64,000 nucleotides of DNA from an uncultured Bacteroidales bacterium (GCA_900321715.1 ONXC01000003.1:62001-126000); one strand, 5' to 3'. Counted from the stretch's first letter, positions 36,451 to 45,014 are shown. The notes: generated by a model not told the origin, from the letters alone. Numbers and translations: made by a program.

Positions 36451-36458
36451 TATCTTTG
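36451..36458 (+). promoter_or_regulatory. -7 promoter box of the GT4-DUF4298 gene
   Basis: TATCTTTG matches TAnnTTTG and ends 16 nt before ATG 36475. Confidence 0.6.
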
Positions 36459-36474
36459 TGAGTAAAACGCGACT

Positions 36475-37941
36475 ATGAAAAAGGTAGGATTATTCATAGA
36501 CACCTGGTACCCCATGGTGGACGGTGTCATCAAGGTGGTGGACAATTATGCCCGCCGGCTCACCAGATATTGTGATGTCGTTGTCTTCTGTCCGGAGACC
36601 CGCGGTTACAGCAAGGAAGAGGATGAAAAACTGCCCTACAAGGTGGTACGTTGCCATTCTTTGCCAATAATCGGCTATGATTATGATCTTCCAACACCGG
36701 TACTTGATCCTGTCTTCGAGGCCCAGGTCCTCCGCAGCGGCATTGACATTGTGCACATCCATTCGCCGTTTTCCGTGGGCATGGCGGGTGTCCTGTATGC
36801 AAAACTCCACAAAATCCCGGCGGTTGCAACGCTCCACAGCCAGTACAGGCAGGATTTCGAGAAACCTCTGCACACGGACGTAGCCGTTAACGTGGCCATG
36901 TCCGGCATCATGCGCGTTTTCAACGCCTGCGATGAATGCTGGGCCGTCAACGCCGGCATTAAGGACCTTTATGAGGCCGATTACGGGCTCATCGCCCCAT
37001 GCAAGGTGCGTCTTAACGCAACAGACCATAGGCCCGTGGAAGACCCTCAGGAGGCGGCAAGGATAGTTAATGAGACCTTCGGCGTGCCGGCCGATGCCAC
37101 CGTCTTCCTCTTTGTGGGCCGCATCAATTTCATCAAGAACATAGACTTCACGCTTCGGGCGCTGGCTCGCGCCAAGGAACTGGGCCTGAGGAACTTCCGC
37201 ATGCTGTTTGCCGGCCGCGGGCAGGACGAGGAAAAGCTTGCGGCCCTTGTCAAGGAGCTTGGCCTTCAGGAAGAGGTGATCATGTGCGGCCTTACGGACA
37301 AGCCCATGCTGGAGCGCCTTTACTCCCGCGCAAAGCTTTTCCTGTTCCCGTCGCTGTACGACGCAAATTCGCTGGTGCAGATAGAGGCCGCCTGCCAGGG
37401 CACGCCCACGCTGTTCCTGGAAGGCGCCCGCACCGCCGCCACCGTGACGCCAGGGGTGAACGGCTATATATCGGCCCCCGGGGAGGAAAACTACGCCAGG
37501 GCTATCCTGGACATTCTGGCCGATGAACCCGGTTACGCCAGGGTTTCCGCTGCCGCCCGCCGTGACCTCTATCTTAACTGGGACGATGTAGTGCGCGACG
37601 TTTATGCCGATTACTGCGCCCTCTGCGGCGAAGGTCCAGCCCCGGAGCGGGTAGACCGCATGGGGCTTCTTTACAGGCGGCTGAGGGAGCAGGTGACGCA
37701 GGCTCAATCGGCCCTGGAAGGCATTTCAGGGGACCTTGACGGCATAAAGGAGCTTGAGGAGTACCTGGATTCCGGCCTCTGGCTCAAGGATTTTGAAGCC
37801 GATGAACGCGGAGACCTTCCCCGTGACATCCACCGCGACGCCCTCACTGAAGACGCCGTCTACAACCTTCTGGAGGACATCCGTGACCTCCGCACCCTCA
37901 TGAACCGCTTCGTCCACGCCACCGCAAGGCGCCGGAAATAG
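36475..37941 (+). CDS. GT4 glycosyltransferase with a C-terminal DUF4298-like domain
   Basis: 488 residues. The first 390 or so are a GT-B enzyme: TWYPMVDGVIKVVDNYAR acceptor motif, HIHSPFSVG, FVGRINFIKNID, and the donor-site PSLYDANSLVQIEAACQG with the paired acidic residues. Relatives make glycolipids such as monoglucosyl-diacylglycerol. The last 95 residues hold the DUF4298-like pattern: a short coiled coil, SGLWLKDFEADERGDLP, then LTEDAVYNLLEDI. DUF4298 is usually a separate small protein, so this is a fusion. Attachment to the membrane face is inferred from the family. Confidence 0.88.
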   Translation: MKKVGLFIDTWYPMVDGVIKVVDNYARRLTRYCDVVVFCPETRGYSKEEDEKLPYKVVRCHSLPIIGYDYDLPTPVLDPVFEAQVLRSGIDIVHIHSPFSVGMAGVLYAKLHKIPAVATLHSQYRQDFEKPLHTDVAVNVAMSGIMRVFNACDECWAVNAGIKDLYEADYGLIAPCKVRLNATDHRPVEDPQEAARIVNETFGVPADATVFLFVGRINFIKNIDFTLRALARAKELGLRNFRMLFAGRGQDEEKLAALVKELGLQEEVIMCGLTDKPMLERLYSRAKLFLFPSLYDANSLVQIEAACQGTPTLFLEGARTAATVTPGVNGYISAPGEENYARAILDILADEPGYARVSAAARRDLYLNWDDVVRDVYADYCALCGEGPAPERVDRMGLLYRRLREQVTQAQSALEGISGDLDGIKELEEYLDSGLWLKDFEADERGDLPRDIHRDALTEDAVYNLLEDIRDLRTLMNRFVHATARRRK

Positions 37942-37981
37942 CGCGGCATGCCAGCCCGACGGGCAATACGCGAAAAATGCG

Positions 37982-37989
37982 TATATTTG
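37982..37989 (+). promoter_or_regulatory. -7 promoter box of the 38.0-40.3 kb operon
   Basis: TATATTTG lies 16 nt before ATG 38006 and behind a small GCCCG-A-CGGGC hairpin at 37954-37964. It drives four closely spaced genes. Confidence 0.6.
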
Positions 37990-38005
37990 TTCAAACGTTA
38001 CTGAA

Positions 38006-38452
38006 ATGAAAAAACTACTTCTTATTGCGTGCGGCCTGATTGCAAGTATCGGCCTCATGGCGCAGAATGACAAGGCCGACAATATTGTTGGCACGTACGC
38101 CGGCGGCAGCGGCAAGGATGCCTTCAAGGTGAAAATCACAAAACTCCAGGACGGCACCTACAAAGGCCAGGTGTGCTGGGTGGCGGAACTCTACAACGCA
38201 AACGGCGTTATGGACGTAGACGACAAAAACCCCGACAAAAGCCTCAGGAACACTCCGGCCGATAAAATCGTGCTCTTCACCGGCCTCAAGTACAACGCCA
38301 AGAAGCAGCAGTGGGACGGGACCAAGATCTATGATCCAAACCGTGGAATAAAGGTAAGCATGACCGCAGCCTTCGATGGTCCCAAAGTCCTCAAAATCCG
38401 TGGCTCCGTGCTTGGAATTGGGGAAACTGAGGTTTGGAAGCGGGTAGAATAA
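38006..38452 (+). CDS. DUF2147-family periplasmic protein
   Basis: 148 residues with a signal peptide ending in LMAQ. The mature part shows the DUF2147 pattern: a GTY start, WDGTKIYDPNRGIKVS in the middle and IRGSVLGIGETEVWKRV at the end, a small lipocalin-like barrel. The biochemical function of the family is not known. It is the first gene of a four-gene cluster. Confidence 0.85.
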   Translation: MKKLLLIACGLIASIGLMAQNDKADNIVGTYAGGSGKDAFKVKITKLQDGTYKGQVCWVAELYNANGVMDVDDKNPDKSLRNTPADKIVLFTGLKYNAKKQQWDGTKIYDPNRGIKVSMTAAFDGPKVLKIRGSVLGIGETEVWKRVE

Positions 38453-38457
38453 CTCCC

Positions 38458-38946
38458 ATGACTGTCCGCAGCGCCCATACAGAGGACATGTCGGCCATAA
38501 TGACCGTCCTGGAGGCGGCCAAGGGCATTATGCGCGCCAGCGGCAACACCGGCCAGTGGGTTAACGGCTACCCTTCCCGTGAAGTTGTTGAGGCCGATAT
38601 CTCCACCGGCCACGGCTTTGTGGTGACAGAAGACCAGAGGATTGTGGGTTATTTTGCCTATATCCCTTCGCCGGAACCCACCTACAGCTATATAGAAGGC
38701 GGGGCCTGGCTGGAAGATACCTTCCCGTACCACGTTGTGCACAGGATTGGGAGCTTCCCGGAAGTCCACGGGGTGTTCAGGGCCATTATGGACTGGTGCT
38801 TTGAGCGCGAAAGAAACATCCGCATAGACACCCACAGTGACAATCACATCATGCAGCACTGCATTGAGAGTTACGGCTTTACATACTGCGGAATCATTTA
38901 TCTGGCCGATGGCGCCCCCCGCCTTGCCTATCAGAAACTGTTATGA
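38458..38946 (+). CDS. GNAT-family N-acetyltransferase
   Basis: 162 residues from ATG 38458, 5 bp after the preceding stop. The GNAT core is visible as TVRSAHTEDMSAIMTV at the start, the IVGYFAYIP strand and the HRIGSFPEVHGVFRAIMDW acetyl-CoA segment, although the usual R/Q-x-x-G-x-G/A loop is poorly conserved. The C-terminal ESYGFTYCGIIYL is standard. Substrate unknown. Confidence 0.85.
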   Translation: MTVRSAHTEDMSAIMTVLEAAKGIMRASGNTGQWVNGYPSREVVEADISTGHGFVVTEDQRIVGYFAYIPSPEPTYSYIEGGAWLEDTFPYHVVHRIGSFPEVHGVFRAIMDWCFERERNIRIDTHSDNHIMQHCIESYGFTYCGIIYLADGAPRLAYQKLL

Positions 38947-39587
38947 CAAAACTCATTGTATTTGACTTTGACGGCACGCTTGGAGACACCCTGGAACTTA
39001 TCCTGAAGTGCAATCACGAGACCCGCCGGCGGATGGGCGCTCCGGAGATTCCGGACAGTGCCATCATCGCTACTATCGGCATTCCTCTCCGTGACGGGCT
39101 GCGGGTAATGAACCCGGGAGTTTTGGAGGAAGATATCCCGCTGTGGTTCAGAACCTACCGTGAAGTGTTTGCAGAATATGAGCCTCAGATGGTTCCGGCC
39201 CTGTTTCCGGGGGTAAAGGAGACGCTCTCTGCGCTTCATTCCCGCGGTTTTATCCTCACCGTGGCATCGTCCCGTGAGACGGATTCCCTGAAGAGTTTCC
39301 TTGAGAGGATGGGCATTGCCCCGTACTTTGATTATGTGCTTGGCGCCGAGGATGTTGTGAATGCAAAGCCTAATCCTGAGCCCGTGCTGAAGACCCTGGA
39401 GCAGTTTGGGGTTATCGGCCCTGAATGCCTTGTGGTTGGGGATATGCCCGTGGATATACAGATGGGTCTTGGTGCCGGGGCCGTTACCTGCGGGGTTACT
39501 TTTGGTAATTCCTCACGCGAAGCCTTGGAGGCTGCAGGCGCAAACTACGTTATAGACAGTTTTGACAAGCTATTATCCATAATATGA
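38943..39587 (+). CDS. HAD-family phosphatase (phosphoglycolate-phosphatase-like)
   Basis: 214 residues, overlapping the previous gene by 4 bp. HAD motif I is FDFDGTLGDT with the nucleophile Asp, motif II VASSRE, motif III KPNPEP and motif IV VVGDMPVDIQMG. A helical cap follows motif I. This subgroup includes phosphoglycolate phosphatase and related sugar-phosphate phosphatases; the substrate cannot be assigned. Confidence 0.92.
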   Translation: MTKLIVFDFDGTLGDTLELILKCNHETRRRMGAPEIPDSAIIATIGIPLRDGLRVMNPGVLEEDIPLWFRTYREVFAEYEPQMVPALFPGVKETLSALHSRGFILTVASSRETDSLKSFLERMGIAPYFDYVLGAEDVVNAKPNPEPVLKTLEQFGVIGPECLVVGDMPVDIQMGLGAGAVTCGVTFGNSSREALEAAGANYVIDSFDKLLSII

Positions 39588-40270
39588 AAAAAGTCCTTGC
39601 CATAATGCTTGCGGCGGCCATCGGTCTTAGCCTTTCCGCCCAGCCTAAACGCCTCACGGTCAAAGAGTTCCTTAAGCTTTCTCCTAAAGACACCGCTTCC
39701 TATATTGTGAACGGCGTTGTGAGTAAGATCCGCAGCGCCTCCAGTGGCAGCTTCTACCTCACGGACCGCACCGGCACCATGCTGGTATATGGAATCATGG
39801 ATCCCAAGGAGCCCAGGGCAAGTTTTTCCATGTTGAACATAATGAAAGGGGACACCCTCACCGTTCAGGGCCGATTCCTCCTCTACGCCGGCCAGACCAA
39901 GGAGATGAAGGATGCCCTTCTCCTTTCAATGGCCGATGGTCCTGAGCACGGAAAAACCTTTCTGGAACGCCTTGACAGGCAGCCGTCTTTCCAGGGGAAA
40001 GAGGGTCAGGAAGGCGCCCAGGCCTTTGCCAAATGGGTTTCTGATCACGTTCAGCGCCCCGCGGGAGAAAAGGGAACCGTCGTGGTGGGATACGCAATCG
40101 GCCGCAAGGGCAATATTCAGGAGGTTCAGGTGCTCTCCGGAGCCTCACCAGTCCTTAACGATGAAGTTGTGCGCGTGGTGAAATCGGCCCCAAAGTGGAA
40201 AGCCGCCAAGTATGACGGCAACCCCATCCGCCTCACCGGAAATGTGAGAATAGTCTTCACCGGCGAGTAA
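39584..40270 (+). CDS. Periplasmic protein with an OB-fold-like and a TonB-C-like domain
   Basis: 228 residues with a signal peptide ending in LSAQ. Residues about 25-115 look like an OB-fold of the YdeI/nucleic-acid-binding type (VNGVVSKI, SGSFYLTDRTGTMLVYG, GDTLTVQGR). Residues about 140-228 match the C-terminal domain of TonB (VVGYAIGRKGNIQEVQVLSGASPVLNDEVVRVV, LTGNVRIVF). There is no proline-rich spacer, so it is not a working TonB but may contact outer-membrane receptors. Start overlaps the HAD gene by 4 bp. Confidence 0.7.
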   Translation: MKKVLAIMLAAAIGLSLSAQPKRLTVKEFLKLSPKDTASYIVNGVVSKIRSASSGSFYLTDRTGTMLVYGIMDPKEPRASFSMLNIMKGDTLTVQGRFLLYAGQTKEMKDALLLSMADGPEHGKTFLERLDRQPSFQGKEGQEGAQAFAKWVSDHVQRPAGEKGTVVVGYAIGRKGNIQEVQVLSGASPVLNDEVVRVVKSAPKWKAAKYDGNPIRLTGNVRIVFTGE

Positions 40271-40319
40271 AGTTCCCCGGTCTTCAACACCTCCGCCACT
40301 TGCGGCTCAGAATAGCTTC

Positions 40320-41012
40320 CTAAAAGACGTATGCTATCCCAATCCCGTTCTGAGTGCCCCCAATGTGTAGGGTGGGGCGGTAGGTGAGGGCGGAATTGTA
40401 GTTGTCTATGGCTGTTTTCATCTTGTTCTCGCCAGGGATATTAATCGCTAAGCCGCCAATCATAACAAGACCGCCGATAATAGCCATCCACTTTGCGGCA
40501 TTGAAGGCCTTGTCGTACGGCGGCTGGGGTTTTCCACCGCCGCCAAGGGCCCAACCAAGCATATACCCGGCACCATAGCCAAAAGGCACAGCTCCAACCA
40601 CGCCAATTATGCCACCTATGGTACTCATTGTTTTGCCGCTTTTGTACATCTCTAGATCTTCTGGAGTGAAGTATCGGTCCAGCATTCCGTTCTCGATGGT
40701 GACACCGCCAACGGAAATTTTGCCGCTCCAGGAGTTGTAAGTCATAACACCGGAGGGGATGTCGCTCTTGGCGGTTTCTACGTTGAACATCTCCCGCTCT
40801 CCGTTTTCGTAGGTAATCATTAATATATCGGCCACATCCATCTTATAAGAGGGGCCGTCAAGGTTTGAGAACTTCTTGAAAACTATCTGGGAGTTACTCA
40901 CTTCCGTCACCTTGGCCTGAATGTCTGTGCCGTCCTTCTTGGTGATGATATCCTGTGCGAACAGCGTGCTGCCGCAAAGGAGTAAAGAAACGATTGCAAT
41001 GATGTTTTTCAT
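40320..41012 (-). CDS. Unknown envelope protein with two membrane segments
   Basis: 230 residues from ATG 41010-41012 with a signal peptide ending in LFAQ. The mature N-terminus, DIITKKDGTDIQAKVTEVSN followed by a YENGERE strand, is a pattern I associate with Bacteroidales proteins of unknown role. Two Gly-rich hydrophobic stretches (around 130-160 and 175-195) could insert in a membrane. No catalytic motif is visible. It has its own promoter box. Confidence 0.7.
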   Translation of the reverse strand: MKNIIAIVSLLLCGSTLFAQDIITKKDGTDIQAKVTEVSNSQIVFKKFSNLDGPSYKMDVADILMITYENGEREMFNVETAKSDIPSGVMTYNSWSGKISVGGVTIENGMLDRYFTPEDLEMYKSGKTMSTIGGIIGVVGAVPFGYGAGYMLGWALGGGGKPQPPYDKAFNAAKWMAIIGGLVMIGGLAINIPGENKMKTAIDNYNSALTYRPTLHIGGTQNGIGIAYVF

Positions 41013-41044
41013 ATATCTGATGTGTTTTTTCTTTTTGCCGCAAG

Positions 41045-41052
41045 CAAAATTA
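41045..41052 (-). promoter_or_regulatory. -7 promoter box of the 40.3 kb gene
   Basis: Minus-strand TAATTTTG matches TAnnTTTG, 32 nt before ATG 41012. Confidence 0.5.
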
Positions 41053-41102
41053 CTAAAAATGGAAGACTTAGTCAACAGTATTATTACCTCTTAAGAATCT
41101 GT

Positions 41103-41750
41103 TTATGGAATATCAATTATGGTATTATCTACGGGTGATACGTTGATTTCTGCCGCTCCGGCAAGATCGACATAATCGCCGGTATCGATGAGATAGAATA
41201 CAGATTTAGCTATGTTAATAAGTTGTTCTTTTTCTGGATGATTGTACACATATTCTATCATCTTCACTTTTTTGGACGGCTTGAATTTCACGTTCGGCGA
41301 GTTGTCAACAAGAATAACCACAGAGATCTTCTTGTCGGCGTTTTTCTTCCCGATGCTATTTCTTGCGTGGGTGGAATGATCCGACATCCGAAAATAGATA
41401 CTGGCGCCGTCCGGCATTTGAAAACGAATATAATGGGTATGCTGGTCTCGGATCTGTTGCCCTACCGTAATCGTCAACTCTCTATTAAAATTCTCAGAAG
41501 TAATATCTTCACTATTCTGAATTTTGTGGATAAAGGCGGCGACTTTTGGAAGAAGAGTTGTATTCTCAAAAAATTTGCGTACCTTTGCTGTTGACTTCAC
41601 ACCTCCGCGGCCACTGGTTTCAGTGGGGATAATCTCGCCCTGGTTTCCGTCATCGGATATTGAAGCTGAAGTTTGTTCTAAACGAGACACTTCATTAAGT
41701 CTTCTATTGACTGCTTGAAGTGTCTCGTTCTTTTGGTTTGTTGTCTCCAT
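41103..41750 (-). CDS. Unknown protein, probably acquired
   Basis: 215 residues without signal peptide or membrane segment. The N-terminus is Gln/Asn/Ser-rich, followed by a mixed alpha/beta part with YIRFQMPDGASIYFRMSDHSTHARN, reminiscent of domains in large phage or mobile-element polyproteins. That likeness is not strong enough to name a family. The gene is clearly richer in A+T than its neighbours and holds no copy of the GGCCGAT motif that is common elsewhere. Together these suggest recent transfer. It has its own promoter box. Confidence 0.65.
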   Translation of the reverse strand: METTNQKNETLQAVNRRLNEVSRLEQTSASISDDGNQGEIIPTETSGRGGVKSTAKVRKFFENTTLLPKVAAFIHKIQNSEDITSENFNRELTITVGQQIRDQHTHYIRFQMPDGASIYFRMSDHSTHARNSIGKKNADKKISVVILVDNSPNVKFKPSKKVKMIEYVYNHPEKEQLINIAKSVFYLIDTGDYVDLAGAAEINVSPVDNTIIDIP

Positions 41751-41773
41751 ATTCTTTAATAATTCTGGGACAA

Positions 41774-41781
41774 CAAATCTA
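41774..41781 (-). promoter_or_regulatory. -7 promoter box of the 41.1 kb gene
   Basis: Minus-strand TAGATTTG matches TAnnTTTG, 23 nt before ATG 41750. Confidence 0.5.
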
Positions 41782-41851
41782 TGAAAACAATCTTCAAAAA
41801 CGCCAAATCACAAAAAACAAAATGAAAAAAATTTACGTTTTTAGGGATTTG

Positions 41852-41887
41852 GGACGAAAGTCCGTATATAGGGACGAAAAATAGTCC
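41852..41887. other. Two GGAC/GTCC mini-hairpins after aroC
   Basis: GGAC-GAAA-GTCC at 41852-41863 forms a GNRA-type tetraloop. A second GGAC...GTCC pair lies at 41872-41887, touching the aroC stop. They may terminate the shikimate operon on the minus strand. Confidence 0.35.
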
Positions 41888-42999
41888 TACAGTGCTAAAT
41901 CCACCAGGCAGATGGCGGCCATGGCTTCAACGATGACCGGGGTGCGGAGGGCAAAACAGACGTCGTGGCGGCCGCCCACTCCGGCTTTTGCTATGCTGGC
42001 TGTGGGTTTGAAGGCCACGCGGAACACAACGGGGTTGCCGTTTGTGATACCGCCGTTCACGCCGCCGGCGTGGTTTGTGACGGGCGGCTGGGGCCTGTGA
42101 TGACGGCCGCAGCAGTGATGCTCCTCACCTTCCTCGTGCTCTCCATGGCAGCACTCGTGATCGGGGTCGTCGTGATGGCAATGATGGCCTTCCTCGTGCT
42201 CTCCGTGGCAGTACTCGTGATCGGGGTCGTCATGATGGCAATGATGGCCTTCCTCGTGTTCTCCATGGCAGCATTTATGCTCCGGGAAGAGGTCTATATG
42301 CTCAGATCCGCGCATCCTTGCGGCCTCAAAGCCGTCTCCGAATTCAATGCCGCGGACGCCGGGAATTGCAAACACGGCGTGGGACAAAACGCTCTCCACG
42401 CTATCCCAGAAGGGTTCTCCAAGGCCGATAGGAAGGCCTTCCACCACGCATTCAACCACTCCGCCAAGGGAATCGCCATCGGCCGCGGCGGCCTTAAGGG
42501 CCTCCGGCCATTTCTCTGCGTCAGTGAGCCCGCCAACCTCCTTCAGAACGGCATTGAACTTGGCAAAATACATCATTTTCTTTGCAATCACACCGGCAGC
42601 AACAATCCCAAGGGTGAGCCTGCCGCTGAACTGGCCGCCGCCGCGGGGATCGTTGTAACCGCTGTACTTGAGATTTGCCGTGAAGTCTGCGTGACCGGGC
42701 CTGGGGTTCTCACGGAAGGCCTCATAGTCCTCCGAGCGGGTGTTTTGATTGCGGAAAATAACGGTAAGCGGAGCGCCCGTAGTATGGCCCTCATATACGC
42801 CTGAGAGGATTTCCGGGGCATCGGCCTCAATTCGGGGCGTAGTGCCAAGGGCGCCGGCCTTCCTGCGGGAAAGATCCTCCGTGAAATCTTCCGCGCTTAG
42901 CGGAATTCCCGGTAAAACGCCGTCTACCGTTACGCCGATAACCAGTCCGTGGGACTCTCCAAAAATGCTTACTCTGAATTTATTGCCAAATGTATTCAT
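41887..42999 (-). CDS. aroC: Chorismate synthase with a His/Cys-rich tandem-repeat insertion
   Basis: 370 residues. It makes chorismate from EPSP using reduced FMN. The core is intact: GESHG (His17), RPGHADF, the GGGQFSGRLT segment, RGSEHIDLFP, NHAGGVNGGITNG, and GGRHD near the end. Between RGSEHIDLFP and NHAGG, where ordinary enzymes have a short loop, lie about 66 residues (roughly 238-303) with some 21 His and 9 Cys, made of 20-residue repeats containing CHGEHEEGHHCHHDDPDH. This resembles a metal-binding module. The loop is near the FMN site in known structures. It is the last gene of the aro operon. Confidence 0.93.
   Translation of the reverse strand: MNTFGNKFRVSIFGESHGLVIGVTVDGVLPGIPLSAEDFTEDLSRRKAGALGTTPRIEADAPEILSGVYEGHTTGAPLTVIFRNQNTRSEDYEAFRENPRPGHADFTANLKYSGYNDPRGGGQFSGRLTLGIVAAGVIAKKMMYFAKFNAVLKEVGGLTDAEKWPEALKAAAADGDSLGGVVECVVEGLPIGLGEPFWDSVESVLSHAVFAIPGVRGIEFGDGFEAARMRGSEHIDLFPEHKCCHGEHEEGHHCHHDDPDHEYCHGEHEEGHHCHHDDPDHECCHGEHEEGEEHHCCGRHHRPQPPVTNHAGGVNGGITNGNPVVFRVAFKPTASIAKAGVGGRHDVCFALRTPVIVEAMAAICLVDLAL
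42131..42274. repeat. 60-bp tandem repeat inside aroC
   Basis: Two full units (42131-42190 and 42191-42250, 57 of 60 bases alike) and a 24-bp partial unit. The period is 20 codons, so copy-number changes would keep the frame. Confidence 0.9.
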
Positions 43000-45014
43000 A
43001 GTTTTTCAAACATTTCATTGAACTGGGGGAATGACTTGGCTACGCAGTCAACGTCATCTATTTCAACGGAGCTGGAAGCACCAAGGGATGCAACCTTGAG
43101 GGCCATTACCATGCGGTGGTCTCCGTGTGAGCGGAACTTGCCGCCCTTCAGGAGGTTTCCGGAGGCAAGCCTCTGGGACAGCCCCATTCCCATAATTGTC
43201 ATAAGGTCCTCGTTAACATCCACCGTAACTCCCATAGCCTCAAGCATTTCCACAATGGCGGCAGCACGGTCGGTCTCCTTATGACGGAGCCTTTCTACGC
43301 CCAGCAGTTCACTTTCTCCGGGGCAGAACGCCGCCAGAACGGCCACTATTGGGAAGAGGTCCGGGCAATTGTTAAGATCGGCCTTGAACGGGCTCAGGGG
43401 CGCCCTCATTACGTGAAGGCTGCCGTCTTCAAGCTGGGACATAGACGCCCCGGCCTCCATGAGGATGTCCATAATGGAGATGTCGGCCTGGAGGGAGGCG
43501 GTGTCAAGCCCCGTCACCTCTATGTCTCCAAAAACTGCCCCTGCAACAAGGAAAGGGGCGGCGCCGGACCAGTCTGCTTCAATTGCAAAAGATGCCGCCT
43601 GATATGCCTGAGGGCCTTTAATTCTGAAATTTAGGCCTGTGCACAGCGCCCAGTCCTGGGTTTCCAGGAAATCGTCACCGCCTTCCATTTCTGAGCCTAT
43701 CCTTATGCCGAATTTCTTCAGTACATCTACCGTAATGAAGAGGTATGGAATGCTTTTGGGCTCATGGACGTAGAGGACGGATTTTCCGCCCGCAAGAGGC
43801 AGCGCGGCAAGAAGACCGGAGATAAGCTGGCTTCCGCCCTTGCCGGAAACGTCTGCGCGCCCTGGAATAATGGGCCCAGATACGCTCAGAGGCAGATAAC
43901 AGTCCGATTTCCGGGCCTCCGTAACATCTTTGTTAACAGCCTCTTTTGCCTCAAAAGGAGCCTTAACATTTTTGTTACTTTCCGGGTACAGACGCACTCC
44001 GTAGGCGGCCATTATGTCGTGAGCCCCCGTCAGAGGCCTTCCAAGCAGGGTTTTTTCTCCTGTCACGCGGACAGGGCTTGCCGATAATACTGATAGCAGC
44101 GGCACCATAAGCCTTGTGAGAAGGCCGGACTCTCCGGTATGGAGCTCTTCCAGCTTCAAAGTGCCAGGTCTGGCTCCAATTCCTTCAATTTCAAGATCGC
44201 TGCCATTGATATTTACGCGCGCGCCAAGGGCTTTTGCCACGGAAATAGCGCTCTCATTGTCTCCACAGGCCGAATAACCGCTGAGATGTGACACCCCGTG
44301 GGCCAGCGCAGCGGCCACAATAGCCCTCTGGGCAAAGCTTTTGGAGGACGGCATGGGAAGGGCCGATGCCTTCACAAAGCGGAAGTCTCCGTAGAGTGCT
44401 TCCCTGAGGCTTTGGGCGGTCCACTGACCGGGCGCCGTAGCCTCTTCTTCTGCGAGGCAGGCGTATGTAAAAGGAGAACCCTTGGCAAGGGCTTCAAGGC
44501 GGGACTTCTTCCCGGCTTCACCCATGCAGAATGCCACCAAAGTACCGGGCTCAACGCTGTTGTATAAGGCCGATACAACGTCCCAATCACGCTCGGAGGA
44601 TGCCATGACGGCAATTTTCACTATCTCTGCGCCAAAGGACTTTGCCCTTTCAACCGTACTTTCAAGTACGGAAAGAGGCGGCGTAAAATCAAAATTATGG
44701 TATGAACGGATGAGTACCGTGCCCCATTCCTGGCAGGCCTGGCGAATGCGCCGGCCAATGGCCGCAGGGGCTTCCATTTCAAGGTCTACGTACTTTGCGC
44801 CTGCCTTTATTGCCCGCTCCAGGATCTCCGGCGCACCGGGTTCTTCTGCCATGCGGCAGGTAGCGATGAGGGGGACGTCGGATTGGGAGAACAGCTGCTC
44901 AATCTCTTCGTCGGAGAGGGCGCAGCGGTCAAGGCGTATTTCCGCCATCTCAAGGGAGGGCAGAAGCTCCTGAATCTCAGGGAATTCCTTATTCTGTATA
45001 CTTACGCAGATCAT
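42996..45014 (-). CDS. Fused type I 3-dehydroquinase and EPSP synthase
   Basis: 672 residues. Residues 1-212 are type I dehydroquinase (AroD): EMAEIRLD, the catalytic-His segment RSYHNFDFTP and the Schiff-base Lys in VKIAVMA. Residues about 215-672 are EPSP synthase (AroA): PSSKSFAQRAIVAAAL, the TGESGLLTRLM phosphoenolpyruvate loop, SGKGGSQLISGLL, IEADWSG, ERLRHKETDRA and SHGDHRMVMA. They carry out steps 3 and 6 of the shikimate pathway. The frame overlaps aroB by 26 bp and aroC by 4 bp, so all three are translationally coupled. Confidence 0.94.
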   Translation of the reverse strand: MICVSIQNKEFPEIQELLPSLEMAEIRLDRCALSDEEIEQLFSQSDVPLIATCRMAEEPGAPEILERAIKAGAKYVDLEMEAPAAIGRRIRQACQEWGTVLIRSYHNFDFTPPLSVLESTVERAKSFGAEIVKIAVMASSERDWDVVSALYNSVEPGTLVAFCMGEAGKKSRLEALAKGSPFTYACLAEEEATAPGQWTAQSLREALYGDFRFVKASALPMPSSKSFAQRAIVAAALAHGVSHLSGYSACGDNESAISVAKALGARVNINGSDLEIEGIGARPGTLKLEELHTGESGLLTRLMVPLLSVLSASPVRVTGEKTLLGRPLTGAHDIMAAYGVRLYPESNKNVKAPFEAKEAVNKDVTEARKSDCYLPLSVSGPIIPGRADVSGKGGSQLISGLLAALPLAGGKSVLYVHEPKSIPYLFITVDVLKKFGIRIGSEMEGGDDFLETQDWALCTGLNFRIKGPQAYQAASFAIEADWSGAAPFLVAGAVFGDIEVTGLDTASLQADISIMDILMEAGASMSQLEDGSLHVMRAPLSPFKADLNNCPDLFPIVAVLAAFCPGESELLGVERLRHKETDRAAAIVEMLEAMGVTVDVNEDLMTIMGMGLSQRLASGNLLKGGKFRSHGDHRMVMALKVASLGASSSVEIDDVDCVAKSFPQFNEMFEKL

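Noticed and set aside
36490..37707. Long minus-strand open frame opposite the GT4-DUF4298 gene
   Set aside because: Antisense shadow caused by G+C-rich codon use; the plus-strand protein has clear family motifs.
42131..42274. Tandem 60-bp repeats considered as a CRISPR array
   Set aside because: Units abut without unique spacers, are in frame with aroC, and encode a regular His/Cys-rich peptide.
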